A model generated the notes under the pieces. The model ran no database searches. It was not told where the DNA came from and saw nothing but the letters and a program-made list of their open reading frames with translations. DNA of 46,002 nt from Anaerolineales bacterium (GTDB lineage: Bacteria > Chloroflexota > Anaerolineae > Anaerolineales > UBA4823). This document shows positions 32,635-41,386 of this stretch, piece after piece. Positions within the stretch are counted from its first letter, which is position 1. Each line of letters opens with the position of its first letter. A program made the position numbers and the translations under genes. The stretch covers positions 1-46,002 of the forward strand of contig JAGVAD010000005.1 in the NCBI GenBank assembly GCA_020060465.1, given 5' to 3'.

Positions 32635-33699
32635 ATGAATGCTACAACGTTTCCGCCAGCTCGGATCCTGGGCATCGAAACTTCCTGCGATGAGACAGCC
32701 GCCTCGATTGTCGAAAACGGGCGCGTGATCCTGACCAGCATTGTCGCTTCGCAGGTTGATTTACATGCTCAGTTTGGCGGCGTCTTCCCTGAGGTGGCCT
32801 CGCGTCAGCATATTCGAACGATTTACCCCATTGTTGAGACTTCGTTTAAAGAAGCGCACATGCATCTCGGCGAGGTGGATGCCATTGCTGTGACGCGCGG
32901 GCCAGGGTTGCCGGGCTCGCTGGTCATTGGCATGAACACCGCCAAGGGCTTATCTTTGGGCAGCGGTTTGCCCATTATTGGCGTGAACCACCTGGAGGCG
33001 CATATCTACTCTGCATGGCTGCACTGGCCCCCCCTGGCGAACGGTTCTAGCGGCGGCGTGGAATTTAAGCCTGAGCCGCAGTTCCCTTTGATTGTATTGA
33101 TTGTATCTGGGGGACATACAGAGCTGGTTTTAATGAAGGATCACCTGACGTATGAAAGATTGGGCGCCACCCTGGACGACGCGGCTGGCGAGGCATTTGA
33201 TAAGGTGGCGCGTCTGATCGGGTTGGAGTATCCCGGTGGCCCGGCGATTCAGAAAGCCGCTGATGGCGGCAACCCGAAAGCTTTTGCCTTTCCCCGCGCC
33301 TGGCTGGAAGATAGCTGGAATTTTTCCTTCAGCGGTCTAAAGACGGCTGTGTTGCGCGAGGTGCGCCGTCTGCAAAGTGTGCGACGTGAGCTGCCGGTAG
33401 CCGATCTGGCAGCCAGTTTTCAGGCAGCCGTGGTGGATGTGCTGGTGGGGAAGACTGTGCGCGCGGCGCAGGCTTTGGGCGCAGCGGAAATCCTGGTCGC
33501 CGGCGGCGTCTCAGCCAATAGCGCTTTACGCGCCGCCATCCACGCGCAGGCGCCATGCCCGGTACATATTCCTCCCCTGGCGCTCTGCACGGATAACGCC
33601 GCCATGGTCGCCGCCGCAGGTTATTATCGCTTTGCGAAAGGTCAGCGCGACGGCTTGGATATGGATGTGCTACCCAACTGGCCGCTCAGCGAAGTTTGA
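32635..33699 (+). CDS. tsaD: tRNA N6-adenosine threonylcarbamoyltransferase TsaD
   Basis: A 354-aa member of the Kae1/TsaD family that transfers the threonylcarbamoyl group to A37 of ANN-decoding tRNAs, together with TsaB and TsaE. Typical landmarks are ILGIETSCDETAAS at 11-24, TRGPGLPGSL at about 87-96, NHLEAHIYSAW with the metal-binding H119 and H123, IVSGGHTEL, DDAAGEAFDKVARL and FPRAWLEDSWNFSFSGLKTAV. A short insertion follows the HLEAH motif (LANGSSGGVEFKPEP). The ATG at 32635 is favoured over an in-frame GTG at 32587 that overlaps the previous gene, because MNATTFPPARILGIE fits the family length. Confidence 0.95.
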   Translation: MNATTFPPARILGIETSCDETAASIVENGRVILTSIVASQVDLHAQFGGVFPEVASRQHIRTIYPIVETSFKEAHMHLGEVDAIAVTRGPGLPGSLVIGMNTAKGLSLGSGLPIIGVNHLEAHIYSAWLHWPPLANGSSGGVEFKPEPQFPLIVLIVSGGHTELVLMKDHLTYERLGATLDDAAGEAFDKVARLIGLEYPGGPAIQKAADGGNPKAFAFPRAWLEDSWNFSFSGLKTAVLREVRRLQSVRRELPVADLAASFQAAVVDVLVGKTVRAAQALGAAEILVAGGVSANSALRAAIHAQAPCPVHIPPLALCTDNAAMVAAAGYYRFAKGQRDGLDMDVLPNWPLSEV

Positions 33700-33725
33700 G
33701 GTAGGGTTTGTGTAATGGCGCTCAT

Positions 33726-33754
33726 CCTCCCGCAAGTTTCAAACCTGCGGGAGG
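33726..33754. terminator. Hairpin between convergent tsaD and glycosyltransferase genes
   Basis: CCTCCCGCA (33726-33734) pairs with TGCGGGAGG (33746-33754) around an 11-nt loop that contains GTTTCAAAC. It should act on both strands. Confidence 0.65.
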
Positions 33755-33760
33755 GTGCAA

Positions 33761-34978
33761 TCAATGTTTTAACGCCATGTCCTCCAGCAAATCAACCAGA
33801 CGGCGCGCCAGCGCTGGCCGGTCGAAGTTCTCCTCAACGTAACGGCGGCCGTTCAACCCCATTTGCCGGCCGCGCTGCGGATCATCGGCCAGGCGCAAAA
33901 TCGCCTCAGCAAGTGCCGCAGCGTCGCCTGGGGCGACAAAAACGCCGCCCTCTGCTTCTTCCACCACTTTGCGAATCACGCCGTCAATTGCCAGAATCAC
34001 TGGTCGCCCGGCGGCCATATAATCGAATACCTTGTTGGGATAGACGGTGGCGTACAATGGCACCGGCTTCAAGATGGCAATGCAGGCGTCCGCCGCGGCG
34101 AGCGCTTCGGCCATTTCTTTCTTTGGCGCTGGAGGGATGAAATGCACATTGGTCAATCCCATTTGCTCTGCCTGTGCTTGCAGGGCCGGCTTTTCCTTGC
34201 CATCGCCGAGCAGGACAATGGCAACGTCTTTGCGCTCCAATAACAGGCGGGCGGCCTGTAAGACTACCCCTAAATCGTTCGACAGACCATGCGCCCCGGC
34301 GTATAAAGCGACAAATAAGCCTTCCAGTCCGTGCGCCTGGCGGAACCCCAAGCCGCTGGCAAAGGGGTCGAACATTTGCGCGTCTGCTCCATTGGGCAGC
34401 AGATGCACCTGCTTTGCGCCGCGCAATCGCACATGGTCGAGGAAACCAGGCGAATTGACCATCACCTGGTCGGCGTGGCGATAGAGGAAACTTTCCAGCC
34501 ACTGAGACAGCCGAATCAAGAGCGGATTTCGCAGGACGCCCACGTCCATGGCGAACGCCGGCCATAGATCTCGCACTTCGAACAGGAAAGGGGCGCCTTT
34601 TAGACGTGCCAGCAGCCAGGCGGTGACGCCCTGAAAGATGGGCGGCGAGGTGCCCCAGACCAGGTCAACCTGGCGCACCCTTAAACCGGTTGCAAAGGAA
34701 GAGATCATGAAGCTGAAAAAGCTGAGTACACGATGGACAAAGCTGCGATGCAGCGCCGAGTAGGCGCTGGCGCGCAGCACCGTGACACGACCGCCGTTCT
34801 GGCCGATTTCTTCAATGATTTCGGAGGATTCGGCGCGTCCGGTGAGATAACTGACCGTGCTGGCTACCACGGTTACTTGATGGCCGTGTGCGGCCAGATA
34901 ACGAGCCAGCTCATGGTGGCGTGTGCCGCCGGGTTCATCAAGGGCAACGAAAGCCTGGTGAATAAGCAAAATGTGCAT
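33761..34978 (-). CDS. Glycosyltransferase family 4 (WbuB-like)
   Basis: A 405-aa GT-B-fold glycosyltransferase. The N-terminal acceptor domain begins HILLIHQAFVALDEPGGTRHHELARYL, with LVWGTSPPIFQG and PFLFEVRDLWP; the C-terminal donor domain carries LLPNGADAQMF, ALYAGAHGLSNDLG, PPAPKKEMAEALAAADACI and VYPNKVFDYMAAGRPVI, where the nucleotide-sugar is bound. This fits WbuB-like enzymes of surface polysaccharide synthesis, but the sugar is not predictable. It begins 9 nt after the heparinase-like stop codon on the same strand, so both form an operon and translation is likely coupled. Confidence 0.92.
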   Translation of the reverse strand: MHILLIHQAFVALDEPGGTRHHELARYLAAHGHQVTVVASTVSYLTGRAESSEIIEEIGQNGGRVTVLRASAYSALHRSFVHRVLSFFSFMISSFATGLRVRQVDLVWGTSPPIFQGVTAWLLARLKGAPFLFEVRDLWPAFAMDVGVLRNPLLIRLSQWLESFLYRHADQVMVNSPGFLDHVRLRGAKQVHLLPNGADAQMFDPFASGLGFRQAHGLEGLFVALYAGAHGLSNDLGVVLQAARLLLERKDVAIVLLGDGKEKPALQAQAEQMGLTNVHFIPPAPKKEMAEALAAADACIAILKPVPLYATVYPNKVFDYMAAGRPVILAIDGVIRKVVEEAEGGVFVAPGDAAALAEAILRLADDPQRGRQMGLNGRRYVEENFDRPALARRLVDLLEDMALKH

Positions 34979-34987
34979 AAGGATTTA

Positions 34988-37009
34988 TCATTCCAGCAGC
35001 CACTGGCTGGAGAATGACAATGGCAGATGACCGCGTAACGTCAAGCGCACGGCAAGCGCAGGGATTTTATCACCATAGGTGGGAGAACTCCAGCCCCAAA
35101 CCGGGCAGACTGCGCCCTTGCCAAAGATCAACCGACCAGCGCGTGCGATTTGCAGCTCCAGGCTCTGTGTTTGCGGCGTGGTAGATCGCCCTCGCAGCGC
35201 CAGCCTGAGACGTCCCTGCGGGGCCTCTATTTCGACCTCGAAGCCAGCGCCGTTGGGCAATTCAATTGCCTGCCACGGCGCATCCGGGAGCAGCCAATTC
35301 AAGGTAGCCTCATATTCTCGCGGCTGAGATGCGCGGTGTACTTTGTTGGGCAACAGCGTATCCTGGATCAGCCAATCGCCGTTCGGCAGCGCTTCCACCT
35401 GTCGGCGGTGTATGACGCCCAGGCGGCGGTAGCCGTTGTGTTCGGCGACGAGTTTAAGCCACTCGCCGGAATCTTCCGCCTCGCTTTCTATGATCTGCGC
35501 TTGCGCCCAACCGGTGAACAAAAACCGCCCCAAACGCTGCATCTGGTGTTGATCGTTCACCGTAATTGTGTTATGTACATCGCTGCCTGCCAGAGCGTTG
35601 TCCCAGGGGGGCGGCGCATTATAAAGATATGTCCCCGCATCTATGGCAATGTTTTCCCCGCGCAGCCACAAATCCAGGTGTAGCTGGTCGGCGTGGCCGG
35701 GACGCCCACTGAAGCGCGCAGCGCGCAAATACGCCCAAGATTCCCCGTTGGGAGAGCGCAACACGTTCGGGGCGGCGGGCGTTGGATGAGATAAGCGTGG
35801 ATGCCAGATTGAGGTGGATGGGCTGGCAGAGCCGCGTGAAAAATCGCCGTTGAACCACAGGCTCATTTCGTCCCACTGACCAGCCGGATAGGCAGGCTCG
35901 CCACAGAAAGCCAGGGAAGCGGCCTGAACGACTGGCCGATAATCGCTGAATGGATAGATAGTCAAAGGGAAAATATACGCCCCATCGTTGGGGCCCAGGT
36001 TGGGCGCGCCGCCGCTGAGCGCATCCACCAGCGCCGTCAGCCAGCGCGTGGCTGCTGCCAGGCGCGCCTGCACGGCTTCATCCAACGATTCGCCTCGCGT
36101 TTGACTTATATGACGCATCCATAAACCGAGTTGCAACATCAGACGATGATAATTGACGCTGTGTTGAATATAACCGCCATCCGCGGCGACCTGACTCAGC
36201 AGACCGCGTTGAAAGCCATGATGCCCTACGCGCAGCCAGCGCGGGGCGCAAGGGTGTTGCGGCAACAGCAGCCCGGCGGTGACCAGCGCTGCCGATTCGC
36301 TCAACAGATGATTGTTGTTTTGCGCCCGTGCGTACAATAATGTCGGCGGAATGCGCCCGGCGTGAACAGCGATAGAACATAGCAGGCGGTGGATGCGCTC
36401 TGGGTAAGTGTGTTTGGATGACAGGAATGCTTGCAGCGCAAAGCTCCATGCAATCAAACGCAAGCCGACTTCCTGCGCTGAAGCCCAGTTTGGTCCCTGA
36501 TAGGGTGGATTCGCCTCCAGGAACTCTTCAAAGCGTTGCCAGAAGGCTTGCGCGTAACGCTCATCTTCAGAGAGCAGATAGGCGCGCCCAAGATGGAACG
36601 CCCAGCCAAAACGGGCTGGCTCCCAGACGAATTTGATGTCCCCGGACGGCAAAAGCTCTTCATTCGCCAATTGACGGCTTTCGTAAGCCGTCCAATGCGC
36701 CAGAGGCGTTGCAGGCTTCAATTGTATTGGAAGTGGAACGCCGCCAAACAGACGCGCCTTGCCGCTCACGATCTCATCGGCGATGTTTAGAGCCTGTTCT
36801 TTCCCCAGTTCTCCTAAAACAGCCTCCAGCGCATCGCGCTGCGGCAGACGCCAAAGAGGCTGAAAGGAGAAATCTTTCACACCCTGTTCCAGGCGGTTGG
36901 CCAGCTTGCCGTTGACCGTTCGACGAAAATGACCGCTCCGCAGCCCGAGGCGGTAAAGCGCGAACAGCCCTATCTGCGTTGGGCCAAGCTCTCGCACAAC
37001 CTGGATCAT
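34988..37009 (-). CDS. Heparinase II/III-like (alginate lyase-type) protein
   Basis: A 673-aa two-domain protein. The N-terminal alpha/alpha toroid includes FVWEPARFGWAFHLGRAYL, SAQEVGLRLIAW, RAQNNNHLLSESAAL and QVAADGGYIQHSVNYHR, where Asn, His and Tyr of the catalytic centre are expected. The C-terminal beta-sandwich has RPGHADQLHLDLW, IAIDAGTYLYN and GSDVHNTITVND. Family members eliminate or modify uronic-acid polysaccharides; when encoded beside glycosyltransferases they are often thought to trim an exported polymer. The ATG at 37009 (MIQVVRELG) is chosen because GAGAGGG lies 9 nt upstream; the open frame starts 24 codons earlier. No signal peptide is seen at this start. Confidence 0.88.
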   Translation of the reverse strand: MIQVVRELGPTQIGLFALYRLGLRSGHFRRTVNGKLANRLEQGVKDFSFQPLWRLPQRDALEAVLGELGKEQALNIADEIVSGKARLFGGVPLPIQLKPATPLAHWTAYESRQLANEELLPSGDIKFVWEPARFGWAFHLGRAYLLSEDERYAQAFWQRFEEFLEANPPYQGPNWASAQEVGLRLIAWSFALQAFLSSKHTYPERIHRLLCSIAVHAGRIPPTLLYARAQNNNHLLSESAALVTAGLLLPQHPCAPRWLRVGHHGFQRGLLSQVAADGGYIQHSVNYHRLMLQLGLWMRHISQTRGESLDEAVQARLAAATRWLTALVDALSGGAPNLGPNDGAYIFPLTIYPFSDYRPVVQAASLAFCGEPAYPAGQWDEMSLWFNGDFSRGSASPSTSIWHPRLSHPTPAAPNVLRSPNGESWAYLRAARFSGRPGHADQLHLDLWLRGENIAIDAGTYLYNAPPPWDNALAGSDVHNTITVNDQHQMQRLGRFLFTGWAQAQIIESEAEDSGEWLKLVAEHNGYRRLGVIHRRQVEALPNGDWLIQDTLLPNKVHRASQPREYEATLNWLLPDAPWQAIELPNGAGFEVEIEAPQGRLRLALRGRSTTPQTQSLELQIARAGRLIFGKGAVCPVWGWSSPTYGDKIPALAVRLTLRGHLPLSFSSQWLLE

Positions 37010-37123
37010 CAAGCTGAACCCTCTCAAAATGTTGCCTTGCCTCGCGCCAACCTTCATATTCCAGATGATAGCACATTTCACTCAGAAGAGTTTGCATAGG
37101 CTATGCTGGCTCTAAAAACGTGA

Positions 37124-37129
37124 TATTAT
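37124..37129 (+). promoter_or_regulatory. Possible -10 box (TATTAT) for the small exported protein gene
   Basis: TATTAT lies about 74 nt before the ATG at 37203, which would give a leader of about 65 nt with the binding site GGAAGGA near its end. The -35 is unclear. Confidence 0.35.
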
Positions 37130-37202
37130 TTATGGGGTGTGTTCTGTGACCGTTAACACAAACGCATTCGACTCAAAACTACGTTCGGAAGGAACATCGA
37201 AC

Positions 37203-37697
37203 ATGAAGAAAAAGATCGCATGGATTGTCCCCATCCTGGCGTTGTTGATCCTAAGTGGGTCCAAGCCTGTCGAACTGATCCGACTCACCATTATCAATAA
37301 AGCCGAGATGGATATCGCTGTCCAACTGAATGCAGTTCCCAAAGTATGTTGCAACAAGGCGGATGTGGTGCAGGGGGAGTTTTATTATTTACCCGTATCA
37401 GAGGGAACAAAGGAACAACCAACGGTAAAGGTCTATACGATTGAAAAAGACACCTACCTGATGCGGCTTTATTATCTGGAAACCTATGATCCAGTGTATG
37501 GTTTCAAGTGCGACCCAACGGCGCCAAACACCATGGTTGCGGGGCGTAATCTGCGTGTGGTCGTGTTGCCGTGCGGTCAGATTCCGCGTAACCCCAAGGC
37601 GGTGGGTGAAGGTTCTATGTGGAAATATCTGCCTTATCCAGTTCCTACACTGTCTATCTTTTTTAGCGATTATTGGAAGACGCGGTTAATTTATTAA
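37203..37697 (+). CDS. Small exported protein of unknown function
   Basis: A 164-aa protein with an N-terminal signal (MKKKIAWIVPILALLILSG). The mature part is rich in beta-prone residues and has four Cys, two adjacent in VPKVCCNKADV and two further on (GFKCDP, LPCGQI), which could form disulphides outside the cell. The ATG at 37203 has GGAAGGA 9 nt upstream; an in-frame GTG at 37137 is less likely because it would place a hydrophilic tail before the signal peptide. A strong terminator follows. It sits alone and in the opposite direction between two polysaccharide genes, so it may have been inserted into the group. Confidence 0.82.
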   Translation: MKKKIAWIVPILALLILSGSKPVELIRLTIINKAEMDIAVQLNAVPKVCCNKADVVQGEFYYLPVSEGTKEQPTVKVYTIEKDTYLMRLYYLETYDPVYGFKCDPTAPNTMVAGRNLRVVVLPCGQIPRNPKAVGEGSMWKYLPYPVPTLSIFFSDYWKTRLIY

Positions 37698-37720
37698 GCC
37701 TGGGCTTTATTGCTGTTTTT

Positions 37721-37751
37721 GCCCGAATCCAGCAACGATTCGGGCTTTTTT
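37721..37751 (+). terminator. Intrinsic terminator after the small exported protein gene
   Basis: GCCCGAATC (37721-37729) pairs with GATTCGGGC (37737-37745) around a 7-nt loop and is followed by a run of six or more T. It is also placed to act on the - strand oxidoreductase transcript. Confidence 0.9.
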
Positions 37752-37794
37752 ATTCCATGTCCTCAGTTTGGCCTAAACGAGGATGACTTCGCGT

Positions 37795-40011
37795 TCAGGC
37801 GGTTGGGCTTTCCTGAGCGCCGCCGAGACGGACGGGGCTGCCGCTGCGCAGCGATTCGACTGCGGCAAAAGCGGCGCGCATTACCCCAAAAACCTGCCTA
37901 TAGGGAATGGGAGGCGGGCCGCCGCTTTGGATGGCGTTTGCGAAGGCTTGCATTTCTGCCCGATGACCTTTATCCTGGCGCAAACGCGCTGTATATACTT
38001 TGCGGCTGCCTTGCGAAACCAGTTCCAGCGAGCGGTAATCATCCAACACTGCCACACGTCCGCCGCTAAACACCTCCAGCCGTTCTTTGGGGAATGCCTT
38101 ATCGCCGTTGGCGAGATAACTGACGGTTCCCAGAGAGCCGTCTGGAAAGCTCAGCGAGATGACCACATTATCCTGGCGGTAGCGTCCATCATCCGGCAAA
38201 CCCCGCGCGGCTACTTCCACCGGCGCTGTGCCGACCAGAAAGGTCAGAAAATCTATAAAATGGCAGGCTTCTCCAATTATCCGCCCTCCGCCCTGGTGAG
38301 GATCTTGTGTCCAGTGATTGGATGGGAGATAGCCGGCGTTGACGCGGTAATGCGCCGCCAGCGGTTCCTGACGCGCTTGCAAGAATGTTTTAAGCCTGAT
38401 AGCCATAGGCGCAAAGCGGCGGTTGAACCCCACAGTCAGAATTTGCGCCGGGCAGGAGCGCAGCATGGCTTCGATTTCATCCAGTTCCTTTGGATTGAGC
38501 GCCAACGGCTTTTCACAAAACACATGTTTTCCTGCTCGCAGCGCCGCCAACGTCTGTTGGGCGTGCAGATGATGGCGGGTGAGGAGAATCACAGCTTCGA
38601 TGTGTGCGTCTTCCAGGAGGCGCGCCGGATCGCTATCCGCGTATTGGAAGCCGAAGCGGTTCGCCGCGTACTGGGCGCTTGTCCCAGAGGCCGAGGCGAC
38701 GCCTATCAGTTGGACATTCCGAACGGAGCGCAAGGCGGGCAACATCACCGCCGAGGCGAAGTTACCTGCCCCTAAAACGCCCATGCGCACCGGACCTGGC
38801 TCCCGCTGTGGGGCTGGCGCCTCTGGAAACGCCGCAGAGGGGGTTGCGACCCCTGGTTTGGGCTTTGTTTCGAGCGCTTCAATGCCCGTTTCTTCTTGCG
38901 CATAGGTTAGCAATACGCCCAAAAAAGGCGCTTTGCGTTTGCCGGTGATCAGCTCGTAAGCCTGCGGCGCGTGATGGATTGGGAAACGATGTGTGATTAA
39001 AGGATGCACGTCCACTTTCCCGCTGGCCAGCAAATCCACCACCGCTTCCAGATTGCGGCCCTCAGTCCAGCGCACATAGCCGAGGGGATAATCATGTCCG
39101 CCTTCTTCGTAGTCAGGATCATAACGGCCTGGCCCGTAGGAACGCGAATTGATAAAGGTCAATTCTTTTTCATAGTAAATCTTGCGCGGCAGGTTCAGCC
39201 CCACCGCGCCCACTGCAATCACTCGCGCCCGGTCGCGGGCAATCGCCCCTGCCAGTTCAACCGGCTCGTTGGAAGAGGAATCGGCGCAAATCAGAACAGC
39301 GTCGCAGCCGCGCCCGCGCGAAAAGCTGGCTGCCGCTTCCACAGCCTGCTCGACATGCGCTGCTTGCGCGCCGAACCGCTGCGCCAGGCGGATACGCTCA
39401 TCCAGCAAATCCACGCCAAAGACCTGGCAGCCGGCTGCCTGGGCAATCTGCACGCTCAACAAGCCGAGCAAGCCCAGACCGATGACCGCCACGCGTTCGC
39501 CGATTTGCGCTTGGCTGAGGCGGAAGCCGTGCAGCGCAATTGCGCCCAATGTGGTGAAAGCCGCGGCTTCGAAATCCACTGCCTCGGGCAGAGGCGTGAG
39601 CAAGTTGGTCGGAACGCAGGCGTATTCAGCATGCACGGCATAGCCGCCGCCGGCGCAGGCTACCCGCTGACCGAGGCGCAGGTTCTGAACACCGTCTCCC
39701 AAAGCGGCGACAACCCCCGCCGATGAGTAACCCAGCTCCATCGGCTGCTCCAGGCGGCTGAATGCCGCTTCCAAAGTTGTCAATAATCCCTCGCGCCGCG
39801 CTTTATCCAGCACCTGGCGAACCAGGTCAGGCCGCGAACGCGCTTTGCCCAACAAAGATTTTTCGGCGAACTCCACCACCATGCGTTCTGTGCCGGCTGA
39901 AACCAGCGAAGCGGCGGTGCGTACCAGCGCCTGACCAGCCTGCGGCGTGGGGATCGGAACATCAACGATTTGCGTCTCTCCGGTGCGGAGGTTTTGTAAA
40001 AGTTGTTTCAT
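37795..40011 (-). CDS. Bi-domain oxidoreductase (MDR alcohol dehydrogenase-like plus Gfo/Idh/MocA)
   Basis: A 738-aa fusion. Residues 1-about 370 form a medium-chain dehydrogenase/reductase domain: SLVSAGTERMVVEFAEKSLL, MELGYSSAGVV and the Rossmann motif VIGLGLLGLLSVQIAQ. A Pro-rich linker at about 380-405 leads to a Gfo/Idh/MocA domain: MGVLGAGNFASAVMLPAL, FCEKPLALNPKELDEIEAM with the EKP motif, and GEACHFIDFLTFL. Fusions of this kind occur in surface-polysaccharide gene groups together with heparinase-like and WbuB-like genes, as found here, and probably act on a nucleotide-sugar or related sugar. The substrate is not known. Confidence 0.88.
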   Translation of the reverse strand: MKQLLQNLRTGETQIVDVPIPTPQAGQALVRTAASLVSAGTERMVVEFAEKSLLGKARSRPDLVRQVLDKARREGLLTTLEAAFSRLEQPMELGYSSAGVVAALGDGVQNLRLGQRVACAGGGYAVHAEYACVPTNLLTPLPEAVDFEAAAFTTLGAIALHGFRLSQAQIGERVAVIGLGLLGLLSVQIAQAAGCQVFGVDLLDERIRLAQRFGAQAAHVEQAVEAAASFSRGRGCDAVLICADSSSNEPVELAGAIARDRARVIAVGAVGLNLPRKIYYEKELTFINSRSYGPGRYDPDYEEGGHDYPLGYVRWTEGRNLEAVVDLLASGKVDVHPLITHRFPIHHAPQAYELITGKRKAPFLGVLLTYAQEETGIEALETKPKPGVATPSAAFPEAPAPQREPGPVRMGVLGAGNFASAVMLPALRSVRNVQLIGVASASGTSAQYAANRFGFQYADSDPARLLEDAHIEAVILLTRHHLHAQQTLAALRAGKHVFCEKPLALNPKELDEIEAMLRSCPAQILTVGFNRRFAPMAIRLKTFLQARQEPLAAHYRVNAGYLPSNHWTQDPHQGGGRIIGEACHFIDFLTFLVGTAPVEVAARGLPDDGRYRQDNVVISLSFPDGSLGTVSYLANGDKAFPKERLEVFSGGRVAVLDDYRSLELVSQGSRKVYTARLRQDKGHRAEMQAFANAIQSGGPPPIPYRQVFGVMRAAFAAVESLRSGSPVRLGGAQESPTA

Positions 40012-40062
40012 AGAACGGTGAAAACCTTTTCTTATTGACCTTCAGATAATTTGGTTATGACC

Positions 40063-40114
40063 GTCCCGCAGGTTTTTGATTACACAGGCTTGTTTTTAGG
40101 GGAATCCGCGGGAC
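40063..40114. repeat. Inverted repeat with wide spacing in the 40012-40258 gap
   Basis: GTCCCGC (40063-40069) and GCGGGAC (40108-40114) are separated by 38 nt. It may be an operator or the end of a dispersed repeat; TCCCGCAGGTTT also occurs in the hairpin at 33726-33754 when read on the other strand. The rest of this 247-bp gap shows only a -10 box. Confidence 0.35.
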
Positions 40115-40205
40115 GTTTTGCACCGACAAGATAAACCAATTTCGGTGAATATCAATAGGATTTGATTTGCATGGTTCGATTATAGCGCGTAAAATCTGAG
40201 CGTGA

Positions 40206-40211
40206 TATAAT
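40206..40211 (+). promoter_or_regulatory. -10 box (TATAAT) for the M29 aminopeptidase
   Basis: A perfect TATAAT lies 47 nt before the TTG start at 40259, leaving a leader of about 40 nt that ends with the binding site TTGGAG. Confidence 0.5.
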
Positions 40212-40258
40212 GAAACGCCTAACCTTGTCTTTACGATGATTTATTTTTGGAGTCCCCT

Positions 40259-41368
40259 TTGACTGACATCCGACATCAGAAATTCGCCCAAATTGTGGTG
40301 GATTATTCCACTGCCGTTCAACCCGGAGAGAAAGTAGCTATCAAAGCCACTACAGAGGTGGTTCCATTGGTGCGCGAATTCTATCGCCTTATCCTGGAGC
40401 GCGGCGCATATCCGCATGTGTTGTTGGATATCCCCGATCAGGAAGAGATTCTATTTGCTGTTGCTGGCGATGAGCTATTAGAATTTACGCCCCTGTTTCA
40501 TAAAGCTGCTTTCGAAGAGTTCGATGTTCTGATCAAGATCCGCGGCGAAGCGAACACCCGCGCCCTTTCCAACGTGCCAATGGATCGTTTGGCACGTTAC
40601 CAGAAAATGCTCGGCGGGTTAATCGCCACGCAAATGCGCCGCGGCGCTGCTGGCGCGCTGCGTTGGATGAGCACACTATGCCCCACGCAAGCTTACGCTA
40701 TGGAAGCAGACATGGGTTTTGAGGAATTTCAGGATTACTTCTATCGCGGTTGTTATGCAAACGCGGAAATTGCAGATCCAGTGGCAGAATGGCGCAAGAT
40801 ACAGAAAAATCAGCAGCGCTATGTCGAATGCTTTGAAAAAGGCGATCTGGTGCATCTGCGCGGCCCCAACGTGGATCTGAGATTGTCTATTAAAGGGCGC
40901 AAGTTTAACAATGCCTGCGGTCGTCGCAACCTGCCGGATGGAGAAATTTACACTGGACCAGTCGAGGACTCTGTGAATGGTTGGGTACGGTTTACCTATC
41001 CGGCGGTGTGGGAAGGGCAGGTTGCTTCGGGGATTGAGCTGACGTTTGAGCAGGGGAAGATCGTTAAAGCCACCGCCGAGCAGAATCAGGCTTTGCTGCT
41101 CACCGCGCTGAACGCTGACCCCGGGGCGCGGTATCTGGGCGAGTTCGCCATTGGCATGAACTATCAGATGAACCGCTTCACGAAGAGCATTCTGCTGGAT
41201 GAAAAGATCGGCGGCAGTTTCCACATTGCTGCTGGCGCAGGTTACCCGGAGACGGGTAGCGTGAATCAAAGCGCTATCCACTGGGATATGATCTGCGACA
41301 TGCGCCAGGATTCCGAAATCCTGTTGGACGGCGAGGTGATTTATCGGAACGGGGCGTTCACTTTCTAA
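40259..41368 (+). CDS. M29-family aminopeptidase (AmpS/AmpT-type)
   Basis: A 369-aa metallo-aminopeptidase of the thermophilic M29 family, which removes N-terminal residues using two metal ions. Likely ligands are visible as E229 (NLPDGEIYTGPVE), E295 (LGEFAIGMN), H322 (GGSFHIAAG), H341 and D343 (SAIHWDMI); the spacing of the first two (66 residues) and the last pair (2 residues) fits the family as remembered. The TTG at 40259 (MTDIRHQKFAQIVVDYS) is preferred to an in-frame TTG at 40247, because GGAG lies 6 nt before it and the N terminus then fits the family. It ends 18 bp from the convergent cydDC gene. Confidence 0.88.
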   Translation: MTDIRHQKFAQIVVDYSTAVQPGEKVAIKATTEVVPLVREFYRLILERGAYPHVLLDIPDQEEILFAVAGDELLEFTPLFHKAAFEEFDVLIKIRGEANTRALSNVPMDRLARYQKMLGGLIATQMRRGAAGALRWMSTLCPTQAYAMEADMGFEEFQDYFYRGCYANAEIADPVAEWRKIQKNQQRYVECFEKGDLVHLRGPNVDLRLSIKGRKFNNACGRRNLPDGEIYTGPVEDSVNGWVRFTYPAVWEGQVASGIELTFEQGKIVKATAEQNQALLLTALNADPGARYLGEFAIGMNYQMNRFTKSILLDEKIGGSFHIAAGAGYPETGSVNQSAIHWDMICDMRQDSEILLDGEVIYRNGAFTF

Positions 41369-41386
41369 ATGACGCAGGCGGCGGCG

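Noticed and set aside
29961..33699. tRNA-Sec or a UGA-interrupted selenoprotein near selA
   Set aside because: No tRNA-like cloverleaf was recognised in the short gaps, and all neighbouring frames are intact without internal TGA.
37783..38775. 330-codon + strand frame opposite the bi-domain oxidoreductase
   Set aside because: It is a shadow of the well-supported - strand gene; composition is unlike a real protein and no binding site is present.
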